Positions 1 to 8,736 of a stretch of DNA of 64,000 bases are shown piece after piece. The DNA is from Sagittula sp048553715. Its GTDB lineage: Bacteria; Pseudomonadota; Alphaproteobacteria; Rhodobacterales; Rhodobacteraceae. The stretch covers positions 243,206-307,205 of the forward strand of contig NZ_JBLZNC010000005.1 of NCBI RefSeq assembly GCF_048553715.1. Direction: 5' to 3'. Under the pieces are notes generated by a model. That model made no database searches, was not told where the DNA came from, and worked only from the letters and a program-made list of their open reading frames with translations. The first letter of the stretch is position 1. The number at the start of each line of letters is the position of its first letter. The translations under genes were made by a program, and so were the position numbers.

Positions 1-636
1 AAAATCGATGGGTGGCGCGCCGGTGTTGTCGCCGGTGATCAGGGCGCGTTGGCCCGATGGCTGGATTTCCGCAGGGATGCGGCTGGTGGCATCGGTCAGC
101 AAGATCACGCGGCTGGTGTTGTTGCCCACACCGGACACCCGTCCAACCAGACCGATCCCATCCATCGTGGCCCAGCCGTCGACGATCCCATCGCGGGAGC
201 CCACATTGATCAGCGCAGACTGGCGGAACGGCGACCCCGAATCGGCGAGAACCACGGCGGTGATATAGGTCAGCTGCGGATCCAGCCGCACGTTATTGAG
301 ATCCCGCAGTCGGGCATTTTCCTGTTCCAGCTGCAAAGCTGCCTCTTTCCACGCGGTCATCTGCCGCAATTCGCGGCGAAGCTCGTCGTTTTGCTGTGCG
401 AGACGCTGATAGCTTTGCAGATCGCGGAACAGGTTGATCGTGCCGGTCACGGGGGCCATGGCCCAGTCCATGTTCGGCACAACGCGGTCGATGACCTGCG
501 CGCGGATCCGCTCCATCCGCGGGGAATCGATCCGCCAGACCAAAAAGATACCCACGAGCACAATCACCAGAACCGCCAGAAGCAAACGCTTGAGCGGTGT
601 GGCGAAATCGTCAGAGGAGTTGCGGTCGCTGGCCAT
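1..636 (-). CDS. mreC: Rod shape-determining protein MreC (3' end cut by window edge)
   Basis: MreC is the bitopic inner-membrane partner of MreB that organises the elongasome for lateral wall synthesis. The visible 212 residues begin at an ATG (636-634) and run off the left edge without a stop. A cytoplasmic N-terminus is followed by one hydrophobic helix (about residues 17-37). Then come a Q/E/L/R-rich coiled coil (about 70-110) and the start of the periplasmic beta domain, with segments such as VVLADSGSPFRQSALINVG and GLVGRVSGVGNNTSRV that are typical of MreC. It lies 79 bp downstream of mreB on the same strand, the usual mreBC operon order. Only the C-terminal part of the beta domain is missing. 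Assignment is secure from family resemblance and context. Confidence 0.93.
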   Translation of the reverse strand, partial: MASDRNSSDDFATPLKRLLLAVLVIVLVGIFLVWRIDSPRMERIRAQVIDRVVPNMDWAMAPVTGTINLFRDLQSYQRLAQQNDELRRELRQMTAWKEAALQLEQENARLRDLNNVRLDPQLTYITAVVLADSGSPFRQSALINVGSRDGIVDGWATMDGIGLVGRVSGVGNNTSRVILLTDATSRIPAEIQPSGQRALITGDNTGAPPIDF

Positions 637-715
637 GGGGCAGGTTACCGGAACATAAGGGACAGGAGCAAGACAGCGGGGTCAGGGCGCGCCCAGCGGG
701 GCACGCCCATGCCTG

Positions 716-1762
716 TCAGCTGTCGTAGTCAATCGCGTGGCGCAGTTGCTTTTCGTATTCCAGCGCCTTGCCGGTTCCCAAAGCCACGCAGTTCAGCGAT
801 TCATCGGCGATGGACACCGCCAGTCCGGTCTGCTCGCGCAGCGCCAGATCAAGATCACCCAGCAGCGCGCCACCGCCGGTCAGCATCACGCCACGGTCGA
901 CAATATCCGCCGCCAGATCCGGAGGGGTTGCCTCCAGCGCGGTCATCACCGCCTCGCAGATCGCCTGCACGGGTTCCGACAGCGCCTCGGCCACCTGTGC
1001 CTGACTGATTTCGGTCTCCTTCGGGACACCGTTCAGCAGGTCGCGGCCACGGATCTGCATCGAGGAGCCGCGCCCGTCGTCGGGCATCCGCGCCGTACCG
1101 ATAGAGGTTTTGATCCGCTCGGCGGTGGATTCCCCCACCAACAGGTTCTGCTGGCGACGCAGATAGTTGATGATCGCCTCGTCCATGCGGTCACCGCCGA
1201 CGCGGACCGAGCGGGCGTAAACGATATCACCAAGGCTCAGCACCGCGACCTCGGTTGTGCCGCCGCCGATGTCGACGACCATGTTGCCGGTGGGGTCGGT
1301 GATCGGCATGCCTGCGCCAATCGCAGCCGCGATAGGTTCCGCGATCAGCCCGGCCTTGCGCGCGCCTGCAGACAACACCGACTGGCGGATCGCCCGCTTT
1401 TCCACAGGTGTCGCACCATGGGGGACGCAGACGATGATTTTGGGTTTCGAGAAGGTGGACCGGCGGTGCACCTTACGAATGAATTCCTTGATCATGGCTT
1501 CGGCGGTGTCGAAGTCGGCAATCACGCCTTCGCGCATGGGGCGGATCGCTTCGATCGAACCGGGGGTCCGGCCCAGCATCAGTTTGGCGTCCTCACCCAC
1601 GGCGAGCACTTTTTTCTGACCGTCCTTGATGTGGTATGCGACCACCGAAGGTTCGGAAAGCACGACGCCCTTTCCCTTAACGTAGACCAGCGTGTTCGCG
1701 GTCCCAAGGTCGATGGCCATGTCCGAAGAGAACATGCCCAAGAGTCCATCCATGCCAAACAT
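716..1762 (-). CDS. mreB: Rod shape-determining protein MreB (bacterial actin)
   Basis: This is the actin-like ATPase that polymerises under the inner membrane and guides peptidoglycan elongation. The 348 residues are normal length. The N-terminus is short and hydrophobic (MFGMDGLLGMF), fitting a membrane-binding amphipathic stretch. It is followed by the phosphate-1 loop IDLGTANTLVY (about 17-27), the phosphate-2 loop VVDIGGGTTEVAVL and the adenosine motif LTGGGALLGDL near the C-terminus. The gene is first in an mreBC operon and its ATG is at 1762-1760. The 319 bp upstream separate it from the divergent dehydrogenase gene and must hold its promoter. Confidence 0.97.
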   Translation of the reverse strand: MFGMDGLLGMFSSDMAIDLGTANTLVYVKGKGVVLSEPSVVAYHIKDGQKKVLAVGEDAKLMLGRTPGSIEAIRPMREGVIADFDTAEAMIKEFIRKVHRRSTFSKPKIIVCVPHGATPVEKRAIRQSVLSAGARKAGLIAEPIAAAIGAGMPITDPTGNMVVDIGGGTTEVAVLSLGDIVYARSVRVGGDRMDEAIINYLRRQQNLLVGESTAERIKTSIGTARMPDDGRGSSMQIRGRDLLNGVPKETEISQAQVAEALSEPVQAICEAVMTALEATPPDLAADIVDRGVMLTGGGALLGDLDLALREQTGLAVSIADESLNCVALGTGKALEYEKQLRHAIDYDS

Positions 1763-2081
1763 TCTTTACTGCCTCATTGCGCCGACCGCGCCCAAAGACC
1801 CAATGCCTGCGCGCCTATTGCCTGAAGGGGCCGCGACTCCGTCAGGGGTGCGACCGCGCTTCTTATAGGCGCGGGATGCGGCAGGCGAAAGAGGCACAGC
1901 CCGTCAAATCAGCGGGGAATTGCCGCAAGATGGCGCGACGCAGGGTGATTTCAATGCAACGGCTGTGAAATGATGCGCGCGGCTGTCGGTTTTGTGCAAT
2001 CGAAGGTCGGGCGCGCCCCGCGCCGGATTGCAGGTCCGCTATGAAGGATGGGAACAAGATCCAAAGCCGGAGCGTCGTCCG
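1763..2081. other. Divergent intergenic region mreB / GcvT-type dehydrogenase
   Basis: These 319 bp carry no credible gene: the open frames crossing them lack family resemblance and are antisense to real genes. Promoters for both flanking genes must lie here. I see no clear operator, hairpin or repeat. A plausible ribosome binding site for the plus-strand gene (ggag, 2069-2072) is nine bases before its ATG. Confidence 0.6.
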
Positions 2082-4586
2082 ATGAAAACCCATGTCAAAG
2101 CCCTTGTCGTCGGTGGTGGCGCCGTCGGCACATCCATTGCCTATCATCTGGCCCGCGCGGGCTGGCAGGATGTGATGCTGCTCGAACGCGACGAGCTGAC
2201 ATCGGGGTCCACATGGCATGCGGCGGGCCTGCTGCCCTATTTCAACATGTCCTATGCGACGACCCACATCCACGACTACTCCATCAAGTTTTACAAAACG
2301 CTGGAAGAAGAGACCGGACTGGATGCGGGCTTTTTCGTGGTGGGCAACCTGCGCATGGCCCAGACCGACGAACGGATGGACGAATACCGCGTCTATGCGA
2401 CCACGGCGGAAACCTGCGGTGTGCCGTATGAATGGATGACCCCGGCGCAGATTTCCGAACGCTGGCCGCTGATCCGCACCGACGATCTGAAGGGGGCGAT
2501 CTATCACCCCACGGATGGCTACATCAATCCGGCGGATGTGACGATGGCCATGGCCAAGGGCGCCCGCCAGCGCGGCGTGACCATTGAGCGCAAATGGCAG
2601 GTCGACGGCTACGAATGGACCGGCTCTGAATGGCGCGTGACCGTCACCAAGATGGTTGAGAAGGGGGGCAACCTTGTCCCCTCGGACGAGCAGCAGGTGA
2701 TCACAGCGGAGCATGTGGTGACCGCCACCGGCAACCACGCGCAGCGCACCGCCCAGCTTTTGGGGATTAAGATCCCCGCCATCCCTGTTGAGCACCAGTT
2801 CATTGTCACCGAACCCGACCCCGAGCTGGTGAAATACCGTGAAACCAATGAACAGCATCCGGTGATCCGCGACGCGGACGCCAAGTGGTACGTGCGCGAG
2901 GAGCGCGGCGGCTGGATCCTTGGGCCTTATGAACGCAATGCGCCCGCGCGCTTCCAATACGGTGTGCCCGACAGCTTCCGCGCGGATCTTTTCCCGCTGG
3001 ATCTGGAACGCATCGAAGAAGAATACATGTCGATGATCCATCGTCTGCCGTCCTCGGAGACCGTGGGACTGAAGGACGATTTCAACGGCCCGATCTGCTA
3101 CACTCCCGACGGCAACCCGCTGATCGGCCCCGCGCCCGGTCTGCGCAATATGTGGCTGGCCGAAGGGTTCTCGTTCGGCATCACCGCCGCGGGCGGCGCG
3201 GGCTACTACCTTGCGCAGATGATGGTCGAAGGCGAGGCCGAGATCGATATGGCGAGCCTTGACCCCAAGCGCTACGGCGATTGGCAGACCGTCGATTGGG
3301 CCGTGGCCAAGAACGAAGAGGCGTATGAGCACGTCTACATCCTGCACCATCCGGATGAGGAACGCCCGGCGGCCCGCCCCTTGCGCACCTCGCCTGCCTA
3401 TGACCGGCAGGCGAAACTGGGCGCGCAATTCGGCATGGTCGGCGGCTGGGAGCGGCCCAACTACTACGGCCCGCTGGATGCGCCAGAGAATTTTGACCAC
3501 GACGCGCGGTCCTTCCGGCGCGGCGGCTGGTGGCAATACGCGGTGGACGAGGCGAAGGCCGTGCGCGAAGGCGTCGGCCTGATCGACGCGACCGCATTCG
3601 CCAAACACACGGTCAAAGGGCCGGGTGCGACCGAATTCCTCGACCAGTTCACCTGCAACAAGCTGCCCAAAGTGGGCCGCATTAACCTGACCTATGCGCT
3701 GACGTCCAAGGGGACGACCCGCACCGAATACACCATCGTCCGCAATGGCGAGAACAACTACTATCTGGTGTCGGCGGGGGCGTGGGCGGCCTATGACGGC
3801 GACTTCCTGCAAAAGGCCGCCGAAGATTTCATGGAGGCCACCGGCAAGCTGGTCATCGTGCAGGATGTGACCACGCAGTGGGGCGTCTTTGCCATCGCAG
3901 GGCCGAAATCGCGCGACGTGCTGAAGAAGCTGATCCGCGATGCCGATCCGGACACCGCGCTGTCGAACAAACGCTTCCCGTGGCTGTCGGCGCGTCAGAT
4001 CGAACTGGGTATGGTGCCGGTCAATGCGATCCGCGTGGCCTATACGGGCGAGCTGGGCTGGGAGTTGCACCACCCGATCGAGATGCAAAACCACCTGTGG
4101 GATCATTTGATGGCGGCGGGTGCGGAATTTGGGATGAAACCCGTGGGCGCGCGGGCGCAGAACTGGCTGCGACAGGAAAAATCCTACCGCGCCTTTGGCA
4201 ACGAACTGGGCCGTGACGCGACACCGGCAGAGGCCGACCTGCCGCGCTTTATCGATCTGTCCAAGGACTTCGCGGGCAAAGCGGCGATGGAGGCGACAGG
4301 CATCCGGTCGAAATGCTGCACACTGCTGATCGACGGGCCATCGGATGCGGACCCTTGGGGCCGCGAGGCGCTGTATACGCCCGAGGGCGAGCGGGTGGGT
4401 CGCCTGACGTCGGGCGGCTATTCGGTGGCCTTCGAAAAATCCATCGGCATGGGGTATGTGAAACCCGAACTGGCGGTCGAAGGCACCAAGCTGAAGGTCA
4501 AGATCCTCGACGAATTGTGGGACGCAGTCGTCACGTGCGACAGCCCCTATGATCCGAAAAACGCGACCATCCGTTTGGACGGCTAA
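2082..4586 (+). CDS. FAD-dependent dehydrogenase with C-terminal GcvT domain (dimethylglycine/sarcosine dehydrogenase-like)
   Basis: The 834-residue protein has the two-part layout of dimethylglycine and sarcosine dehydrogenases. An N-terminal DAO-type FAD oxidoreductase (about 1-390) carries the dinucleotide motif VVGGGAVGTSIAYHLARAG. A tetrahydrofolate-binding GcvT aminomethyltransferase module follows (about 440-830). The STWHAAGL segment matches the site where these enzymes attach FAD covalently through histidine. They oxidise an N-methyl group and pass it to tetrahydrofolate. The ATG at 2082 is preferred over upstream in-frame starts because the conserved sequence begins there and a ggag motif precedes it. 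No other glycine-betaine genes are nearby, so the substrate (dimethylglycine, sarcosine or another N-methyl compound) is inferred. A terminator-like hairpin follows. Confidence 0.88.
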   Translation: MKTHVKALVVGGGAVGTSIAYHLARAGWQDVMLLERDELTSGSTWHAAGLLPYFNMSYATTHIHDYSIKFYKTLEEETGLDAGFFVVGNLRMAQTDERMDEYRVYATTAETCGVPYEWMTPAQISERWPLIRTDDLKGAIYHPTDGYINPADVTMAMAKGARQRGVTIERKWQVDGYEWTGSEWRVTVTKMVEKGGNLVPSDEQQVITAEHVVTATGNHAQRTAQLLGIKIPAIPVEHQFIVTEPDPELVKYRETNEQHPVIRDADAKWYVREERGGWILGPYERNAPARFQYGVPDSFRADLFPLDLERIEEEYMSMIHRLPSSETVGLKDDFNGPICYTPDGNPLIGPAPGLRNMWLAEGFSFGITAAGGAGYYLAQMMVEGEAEIDMASLDPKRYGDWQTVDWAVAKNEEAYEHVYILHHPDEERPAARPLRTSPAYDRQAKLGAQFGMVGGWERPNYYGPLDAPENFDHDARSFRRGGWWQYAVDEAKAVREGVGLIDATAFAKHTVKGPGATEFLDQFTCNKLPKVGRINLTYALTSKGTTRTEYTIVRNGENNYYLVSAGAWAAYDGDFLQKAAEDFMEATGKLVIVQDVTTQWGVFAIAGPKSRDVLKKLIRDADPDTALSNKRFPWLSARQIELGMVPVNAIRVAYTGELGWELHHPIEMQNHLWDHLMAAGAEFGMKPVGARAQNWLRQEKSYRAFGNELGRDATPAEADLPRFIDLSKDFAGKAAMEATGIRSKCCTLLIDGPSDADPWGREALYTPEGERVGRLTSGGYSVAFEKSIGMGYVKPELAVEGTKLKVKILDELWDAVVTCDSPYDPKNATIRLDG

Positions 4587-4615
4587 GCCGCGCCATTGGC
4601 GCAAACGTGATGGGG

Positions 4616-4643
4616 CGGGGCTTGCGCAGGCAGGCCCCGTTTT
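4616..4643 (+). terminator. Rho-independent terminator-like hairpin after the GcvT-type dehydrogenase
   Basis: A six-base-pair stem (cggggc ... gccccg) with a loop of about 12 bases is followed by tttt. It lies 30 bases past the dehydrogenase stop codon and before the glutaredoxin-like gene, so the two genes are probably separate transcripts. Confidence 0.55.
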
Positions 4644-4676
4644 CGATCTATAAGGCGGACATAAAAGGATACGATC

Positions 4677-4946
4677 ATGCCCAAAGCCGTTTTGCACCGG
4701 ATGGAATTGCCCAAATACACCTGCAGCTACGGCATCGCCGCCCGCGATCTGCTGCGCAAAGAGGGCTTTGAGATCGAGGAGCACGTTCTGCGGACCCGCG
4801 CGGCGACGGATGCCTTCAAGGACAAACACCACGTGGCCACCACGCCGTTGATCTTTATCGACGGGGTGAAAATCGGCGGCTACACCGATTTGCGCGCGCA
4901 TCTGAAGGCGCAGAAACCCAAGGGCAAACGGTTCTGGCAGCGGTAA
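4677..4946 (+). CDS. Glutaredoxin-like thioredoxin-fold protein, CSYG active site
   Basis: An 89-residue glutaredoxin-fold protein. The active-site position reads CSYG (Cys16-Gly19) instead of the dithiol CPYC, so only one cysteine is available, as in monothiol glutaredoxins. The cis-proline segment TTPLIFIDG and the following GGYTDL glutathione-binding turn are conserved. It probably takes part in glutathione-linked thiol exchange or iron-sulfur handling in the cytoplasm. It differs from the usual CGFS of Grx4/GrxD, so the exact role is unclear. It stands alone between a terminator-like hairpin and the YtoQ-family gene. Confidence 0.85.
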   Translation: MPKAVLHRMELPKYTCSYGIAARDLLRKEGFEIEEHVLRTRAATDAFKDKHHVATTPLIFIDGVKIGGYTDLRAHLKAQKPKGKRFWQR

Positions 4947-5017
4947 CTGCGGTTGCATCGCGGGGATGGCGGGCTACACCTGTCGCAACCAAGGCCAAAG
5001 CCGCAAGGAGCAAAGAC

Positions 5018-5467
5018 ATGACGCTGAACGTATACCTGTCCGGAGAAATCCACACCGATTGGCGCGAGCAGATCACCACGGGTGCACAGGGGCTGGACAT
5101 CGCGTTTGGCGCGCCGGTGACAGATCACGCGGCCAGCGATGACTGCGGCGTAGCCATCCTTGGCGCCGAGGACAAGAAATTCTGGCACGACCGTCTGGGC
5201 GCGCAGGTGAACGCCATCCGCACCCGCAAGGGTATCGAAGACGCGGATGTGGTCGTTGTGCGCTTTGGTGACAAGTACAAGCAATGGAACGCCGCCTTTG
5301 ACGCGGGCATGGCGGCCGCGCTGGGCAAATCGCTGATCATCCTGCAGCCCGAGGAACATGATCACGCGCTCAAGGAAGTGGACGCCGCCGCCCTTGCCGT
5401 CGCCCGCACACCCCAGCAGGTGGTTCAGATCCTTGAATACGTCCTGACCGGCGCGCTGCCGCAGTAA
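5018..5467 (+). CDS. YtoQ family protein
   Basis: The 149-residue protein matches the YtoQ family throughout. It starts with VYLSGEIHTDWREQI, continues with APVTDHAASDDCGV and KFWHDRLGAQVNAIRTRKGIEDADVVVVRF, and has DKYKQWNAAFDAG near the middle. The fold is predicted to resemble nucleoside 2-deoxyribosyltransferases, but no activity is established for this family as far as I know. A purine-rich site (aaggag, 5005-5010) precedes the ATG by seven bases. It lies 71 bp after the glutaredoxin-like gene with no obvious terminator between them, so co-transcription is possible. Confidence 0.85.
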   Translation: MTLNVYLSGEIHTDWREQITTGAQGLDIAFGAPVTDHAASDDCGVAILGAEDKKFWHDRLGAQVNAIRTRKGIEDADVVVVRFGDKYKQWNAAFDAGMAAALGKSLIILQPEEHDHALKEVDAAALAVARTPQQVVQILEYVLTGALPQ

Positions 5468-5665
5468 ACACGGGCCGTGCCTGCCTGTGACATCCACCTG
5501 CAGGCATCATTCAACAGTCTCTAAATTGACGCAGTTGCGGGCGGAGGGAAACTCCGCCTGCTTTTCCCACGGGATTTTTCCCGCGAAGCTGCGATACATT
5601 GCCTCACGTGGAAAATAACAAGTCCGATCCGGTGCCAAGCCGGGCGGGAACGTGGGGAAAGTAAC

Positions 5666-6091
5666 GTGCTCAACGAATTCAAAGACTTTATCGCCAAAGG
5701 CAATGTCATGGACATGGCCGTGGGTATTATCATCGGTGCGGCGTTCACCGCCATCGTGACATCGCTGGTGGGCGATATCATCAACCCGATCATCGCGCTG
5801 TTCACCGGCGGCATCGATTTCAGCGGCTGGTTCTACTCGCTGAACGGTGAAACCTATGCCTCGATCACGGCGGCCGAAGAAGCCGGTGCCCCGATCTTTG
5901 CAATTGGCCGTTTCGTTATGGCGATCATTAACTTCCTGATCATCGCTTTTGTGGTCTTTATGCTGGTCAAGATGGTCAACCGCGTCAAAGCCGCCGCCGA
6001 AAAGCCCGACGATGTGGCACCCGAAGTGCCCAGCGGCCCGTCGGAACTGGATGTCCTGCTGGAAATCCGTGACAGCCTGAAGACGCGCTAA
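5666..6091 (+). CDS. mscL: Large-conductance mechanosensitive channel MscL
   Basis: This homopentameric inner-membrane valve opens under membrane tension and releases solutes on osmotic downshock. The 141 residues are normal length. The N-terminal amphipathic helix MLNEFKDFIAKGNVMDMAV leads into a glycine/alanine-rich TM1 pore helix (about 14-40). A periplasmic loop follows (about 45-72), then TM2 (about 75-100) and a charged C-terminal bundle ending in LDVLLEIRDSLKTR. The start is GTG at 5666, preceded by ggggaaag; no upstream ATG preserves the family N-terminus. A strong terminator follows. Confidence 0.95.
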   Translation: MLNEFKDFIAKGNVMDMAVGIIIGAAFTAIVTSLVGDIINPIIALFTGGIDFSGWFYSLNGETYASITAAEEAGAPIFAIGRFVMAIINFLIIAFVVFMLVKMVNRVKAAAEKPDDVAPEVPSGPSELDVLLEIRDSLKTR

Positions 6092-6135
6092 ACCCGCGTC
6101 TGCGTAACAAGTGACTGTGTAGTGTAGTCAGTGTT

Positions 6136-6168
6136 GACCCCGTGGCATGGATTGCCTCGGGGTCTTTT
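6136..6168 (+). terminator. Rho-independent terminator after mscL
   Basis: The stem gaccccg/cggggtc is extended by ggca/tgcc and interrupted by one mismatch. The run ttttat follows directly. It closes the mscL transcript and separates it from the cobalamin riboswitch. Confidence 0.75.
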
Positions 6169-6185
6169 ATTTGGCATCTCATGAG

Positions 6186-6340
6186 GTGTCAGGTGCCCCC
6201 GCATGCGGGGGAGAATCGGGAAGCCGGTGGGAAACCGGCGCGGGCCCGCCGCTGTAACGGGGACGGACAGACACAGGCCACTGGGCAACCGGGAAGGCGT
6301 CTGTCACGGAGGATCCGAAGCCAGAAGACCGGCCTGACGG
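6186..6340 (+). promoter_or_regulatory. Cobalamin (adenosylcobalamin) riboswitch upstream of bluB
   Basis: The region holds the ordered blocks of a B12 riboswitch. A variable paired stretch (gcccccgcatgcgggggag) is followed by gggaagccggtgggaaaccggc, the conserved gccgctgtaacgg and the core gccactgggcaaccgggaagg. The B12-box-like tail gaagccagaagacc ends near 6330. It sits 55 bp before the bluB ATG on the same strand. Ligand binding normally lowers expression of the downstream gene, so high B12 should reduce dimethylbenzimidazole synthesis. Whether control is by termination or by masking the ribosome site is not evident. Confidence 0.9.
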
Positions 6341-6395
6341 CATGGCCTTGCGTCTGGACCACGCAAGGCGCTGGCCTTTGGGAGGGACCCCCGCG

Positions 6396-7067
6396 ATGTC
6401 TTTGGACAGACCCGCGCCTGTGACGGCGCGTATATTTGACGATGCCGAACGACAGGCTGTCTACGATGTGATCGCGCACCGCCGCGATGTCCGGAATGAA
6501 TTCCTGCCCGACCCGATAGACCCGCAGGTCTTGCGCCGCATCCTGATGGCAGCGCACCGCGCGCCGTCTGTGGGCTTGTCGCAGCCGTGGGATTTCATCC
6601 TAGTGCGGGATGCGGACACCCGCGCCCGGGTGCACACAGCCTTTGCCCGCGCCAATACCGAAGCGCAGGGAATGTTCCCGCCGGAACGCCGGTCGGAGTA
6701 TGCCGCGCTAAAGCTGGAGGGCATCGAGCAGGCCCCGCTGAATATCGTCGTCACCTGTGATCGTGCGCGCGGGGGCGAGGTTGTGCTTGGCCGCACGCAC
6801 CAGCGCGATATGGATCTGTATTCCACGGTTTGCGCGGTGCAGAACCTATGGCTGGCCGCCCGCGCCGAAGGCATCGGCGTCGGTTGGGTCAGCATCTTTG
6901 ACGAGGCCGAGCTGCGCCCGCTGTTCCATCTGCCCGACCATGTGGAGATCGTGGCCTATCTTTGCGTCGGGCATGTGCGCGATCTGTTTGACGGGCCAGA
7001 GCTTGCCGCGCGCGGCTGGGCGCGACAGGCGTCTTTGGATGACCACATCCGCGAGGAACGCTGGTAG
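6396..7067 (+). CDS. bluB: 5,6-dimethylbenzimidazole synthase BluB
   Basis: BluB cleaves reduced FMN with oxygen to give 5,6-dimethylbenzimidazole, the lower ligand of vitamin B12. The 223 residues form a nitroreductase-like flavin fold. Conserved segments are AVYDVIAHRRDVRNEFLPDPID (about 20-41), APSVGLSQPWDF (about 57-68), LGRTHQRDMDLYSTVCAVQNLWLAARAEGIGVGWVSIF and YLCVGH. The ATG at 6396 is chosen because ggagg lies at 6381-6385 and because the in-frame start at 6342 would fall next to the riboswitch tail. The riboswitch upstream independently supports a cobalamin role. The gene stands alone, with no other cobalamin genes in the window. Confidence 0.95.
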   Translation: MSLDRPAPVTARIFDDAERQAVYDVIAHRRDVRNEFLPDPIDPQVLRRILMAAHRAPSVGLSQPWDFILVRDADTRARVHTAFARANTEAQGMFPPERRSEYAALKLEGIEQAPLNIVVTCDRARGGEVVLGRTHQRDMDLYSTVCAVQNLWLAARAEGIGVGWVSIFDEAELRPLFHLPDHVEIVAYLCVGHVRDLFDGPELAARGWARQASLDDHIREERW

Positions 7068-7074
7068 GGGGCGA

Positions 7075-8661
7075 TCACTCGGTCAGGATCATATCAGCGG
7101 CCTTTTCGGCAATCATGATCGTGGGGGAGTTCGTGTTGCCGGACACGATCCGCGGCATCACGCTGGCGTCGATGACCCGCAGGTTGCCGACGCTGCGCAT
7201 ACGCATCTGTGCATCCAGTGGTGCGGTATCGTCAGCCCCCATGCGCACTGTCCCAACGGGATGAAAGATCGTGGTGCCCACGTCGCCCGCAGCTTGGGCC
7301 AGCTCGGCCTCGGTCTGGTAGGTGAGGCCGGGTTTGATTTCTTGCGGGGCGTATTTCGCCAGCGCCGCCTGCCCCATGATCCGGCGGGTCAGACGGATGG
7401 CATCGGCGGCAACGCGGCGGTCCCCCTCGGTCGACAGATAGTTCGGCGCGATACGCGGCGCGTCGCGGTAATCCCCCGATCGCAGTCGCACGCTGCCCCG
7501 GCTTTCGGGGCGCAGGTTGCAGACCGAGGCCGTCAACGCAGGATAGTCATGCAGCGGTTGGCCAAACGCCTCCAGCGACAGCGGTTGCACGTGGTATTCC
7601 AGATCCGCGCTGGCCAACCCCTCGCGCGAGTGGGCAAAGGCCCCAAGCTGCGATGGTGCCATCGACATCGGCCCACGCCGCCGGAACATATAGTCCATGC
7701 CGATCAGCCCCTTGCCCCAAAGCGACCCGGCCAGAGTGTTCAGCGTTTTCGCGCCGGTCAGACGCCATGAGCAACGCAGCTGCAAATGGTCCTGCAGGTT
7801 GCCACCAACATCGGGCACATCATAAAGCGGCGCAATGCCGTGCTCAGCCAGATGGTCTGCCGGACCGATGCCGGAGAGTTGCAGGATCTGCGGCGATCCG
7901 ATGGCACCGGCGCACAGCAAGACCTCGGAGGCGCAGCGCAGCTCATGCGTCTTGCCCCCTTGGTCGACGATGACACCCACGGCACGGCCTTCTTCGATCA
8001 TCAGCCGTTTGACATGACAGTGTGCCTCGACCCGCAACAGCCCCTCGGGGGCGCCTCGCAGAAAGGCCTTGGCGGCGTTCATCCGCCAGCCTTTGCGTTG
8101 GTTGACGCGGAAATAGGCGACGCCCTCGTTATCGCCAGTGTTGAAATCATCGGTGCGGGGAATGCCCGTGGCTTCGGCGGCCGCAATCCAGTCGTCCAGC
8201 ACATCCCAATGCAGCCGTTGGTTTTCCACCCGCCACGGGCCACCTGCGCCGTGGAAATCCGACGGGCCATCGACGTAGTCTTCGGACTTTTTGAAATAGG
8301 GCAGAACGTCATCCCAGCCCCAGCCGGTCAGCCCCATCTGGCGCCAGCCGTCGTAATCCGCCGCCTGACCGCGCAGATACAGCATGCCGTTGATCGACGA
8401 ACAGCCGCCCAGCACCTTGCCGCGTGGATACAGCAGGCTGCGCCCGTTCAGACCGGCCTCGGCTTCGGTTTTGAAGCACCAGTCGGTGCGCGGGTTGTTG
8501 ATGCAATACAGATATCCCATCGGGATGTGCACCCAGTGGTAGTTGTCACGGCCACCGGCCTCCAGCAGCAGCACCCGCCGTCCCGCATCCGCCAACCTGC
8601 GCGCCACAACACAGCCCGCGCTGCCTGCGCCCACGACGATATGATCCCAAGTGCCTTGCAT
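7075..8661 (-). CDS. GMC family FAD-dependent oxidoreductase (choline/alcohol dehydrogenase-like)
   Basis: The 528-residue flavoprotein belongs to the glucose-methanol-choline family. The N-terminal dinucleotide fold is HIVVGAGSAGCVVARRLADAG, followed by the GMC signature PRGKVLGGCSSINGMLYLRG. The C-terminal block TTIFHPVGTVRMG carries the active-site histidine and NSPTIMIAEKAADMI closes the FAD site. Such enzymes oxidise alcohols to aldehydes. Annotation as BetA would be tempting, but no betaine aldehyde dehydrogenase, transporter or BetI is adjacent, so the substrate is not assigned. The ATG at 8661 has a strong upstream site (reverse complement of cctcctcctcc). It is convergent with bluB, with only 7 bp between stops. 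Confidence 0.9.
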   Translation of the reverse strand: MQGTWDHIVVGAGSAGCVVARRLADAGRRVLLLEAGGRDNYHWVHIPMGYLYCINNPRTDWCFKTEAEAGLNGRSLLYPRGKVLGGCSSINGMLYLRGQAADYDGWRQMGLTGWGWDDVLPYFKKSEDYVDGPSDFHGAGGPWRVENQRLHWDVLDDWIAAAEATGIPRTDDFNTGDNEGVAYFRVNQRKGWRMNAAKAFLRGAPEGLLRVEAHCHVKRLMIEEGRAVGVIVDQGGKTHELRCASEVLLCAGAIGSPQILQLSGIGPADHLAEHGIAPLYDVPDVGGNLQDHLQLRCSWRLTGAKTLNTLAGSLWGKGLIGMDYMFRRRGPMSMAPSQLGAFAHSREGLASADLEYHVQPLSLEAFGQPLHDYPALTASVCNLRPESRGSVRLRSGDYRDAPRIAPNYLSTEGDRRVAADAIRLTRRIMGQAALAKYAPQEIKPGLTYQTEAELAQAAGDVGTTIFHPVGTVRMGADDTAPLDAQMRMRSVGNLRVIDASVMPRIVSGNTNSPTIMIAEKAADMILTE

Positions 8662-8736
8662 CGGGTGCGCCTCCTCCTCCTGACGTCGGGGGAGTAAAGC
8701 CGCAGATCGCCCATGGCTCAAGAGCGGTTTGCGCAA

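Noticed and set aside
1863..4958. 1031-residue open frame on the minus strand
   Set aside because: It is antisense to the GcvT-type dehydrogenase and the glutaredoxin-like gene, has no family resemblance and is rich in H, R and Q as expected for the shadow of a high-GC gene.
7075..8661. Naming the GMC oxidoreductase betA (choline dehydrogenase)
   Set aside because: The family match is clear, but no betaine genes are adjacent and GMC substrates cannot be told from these motifs alone.
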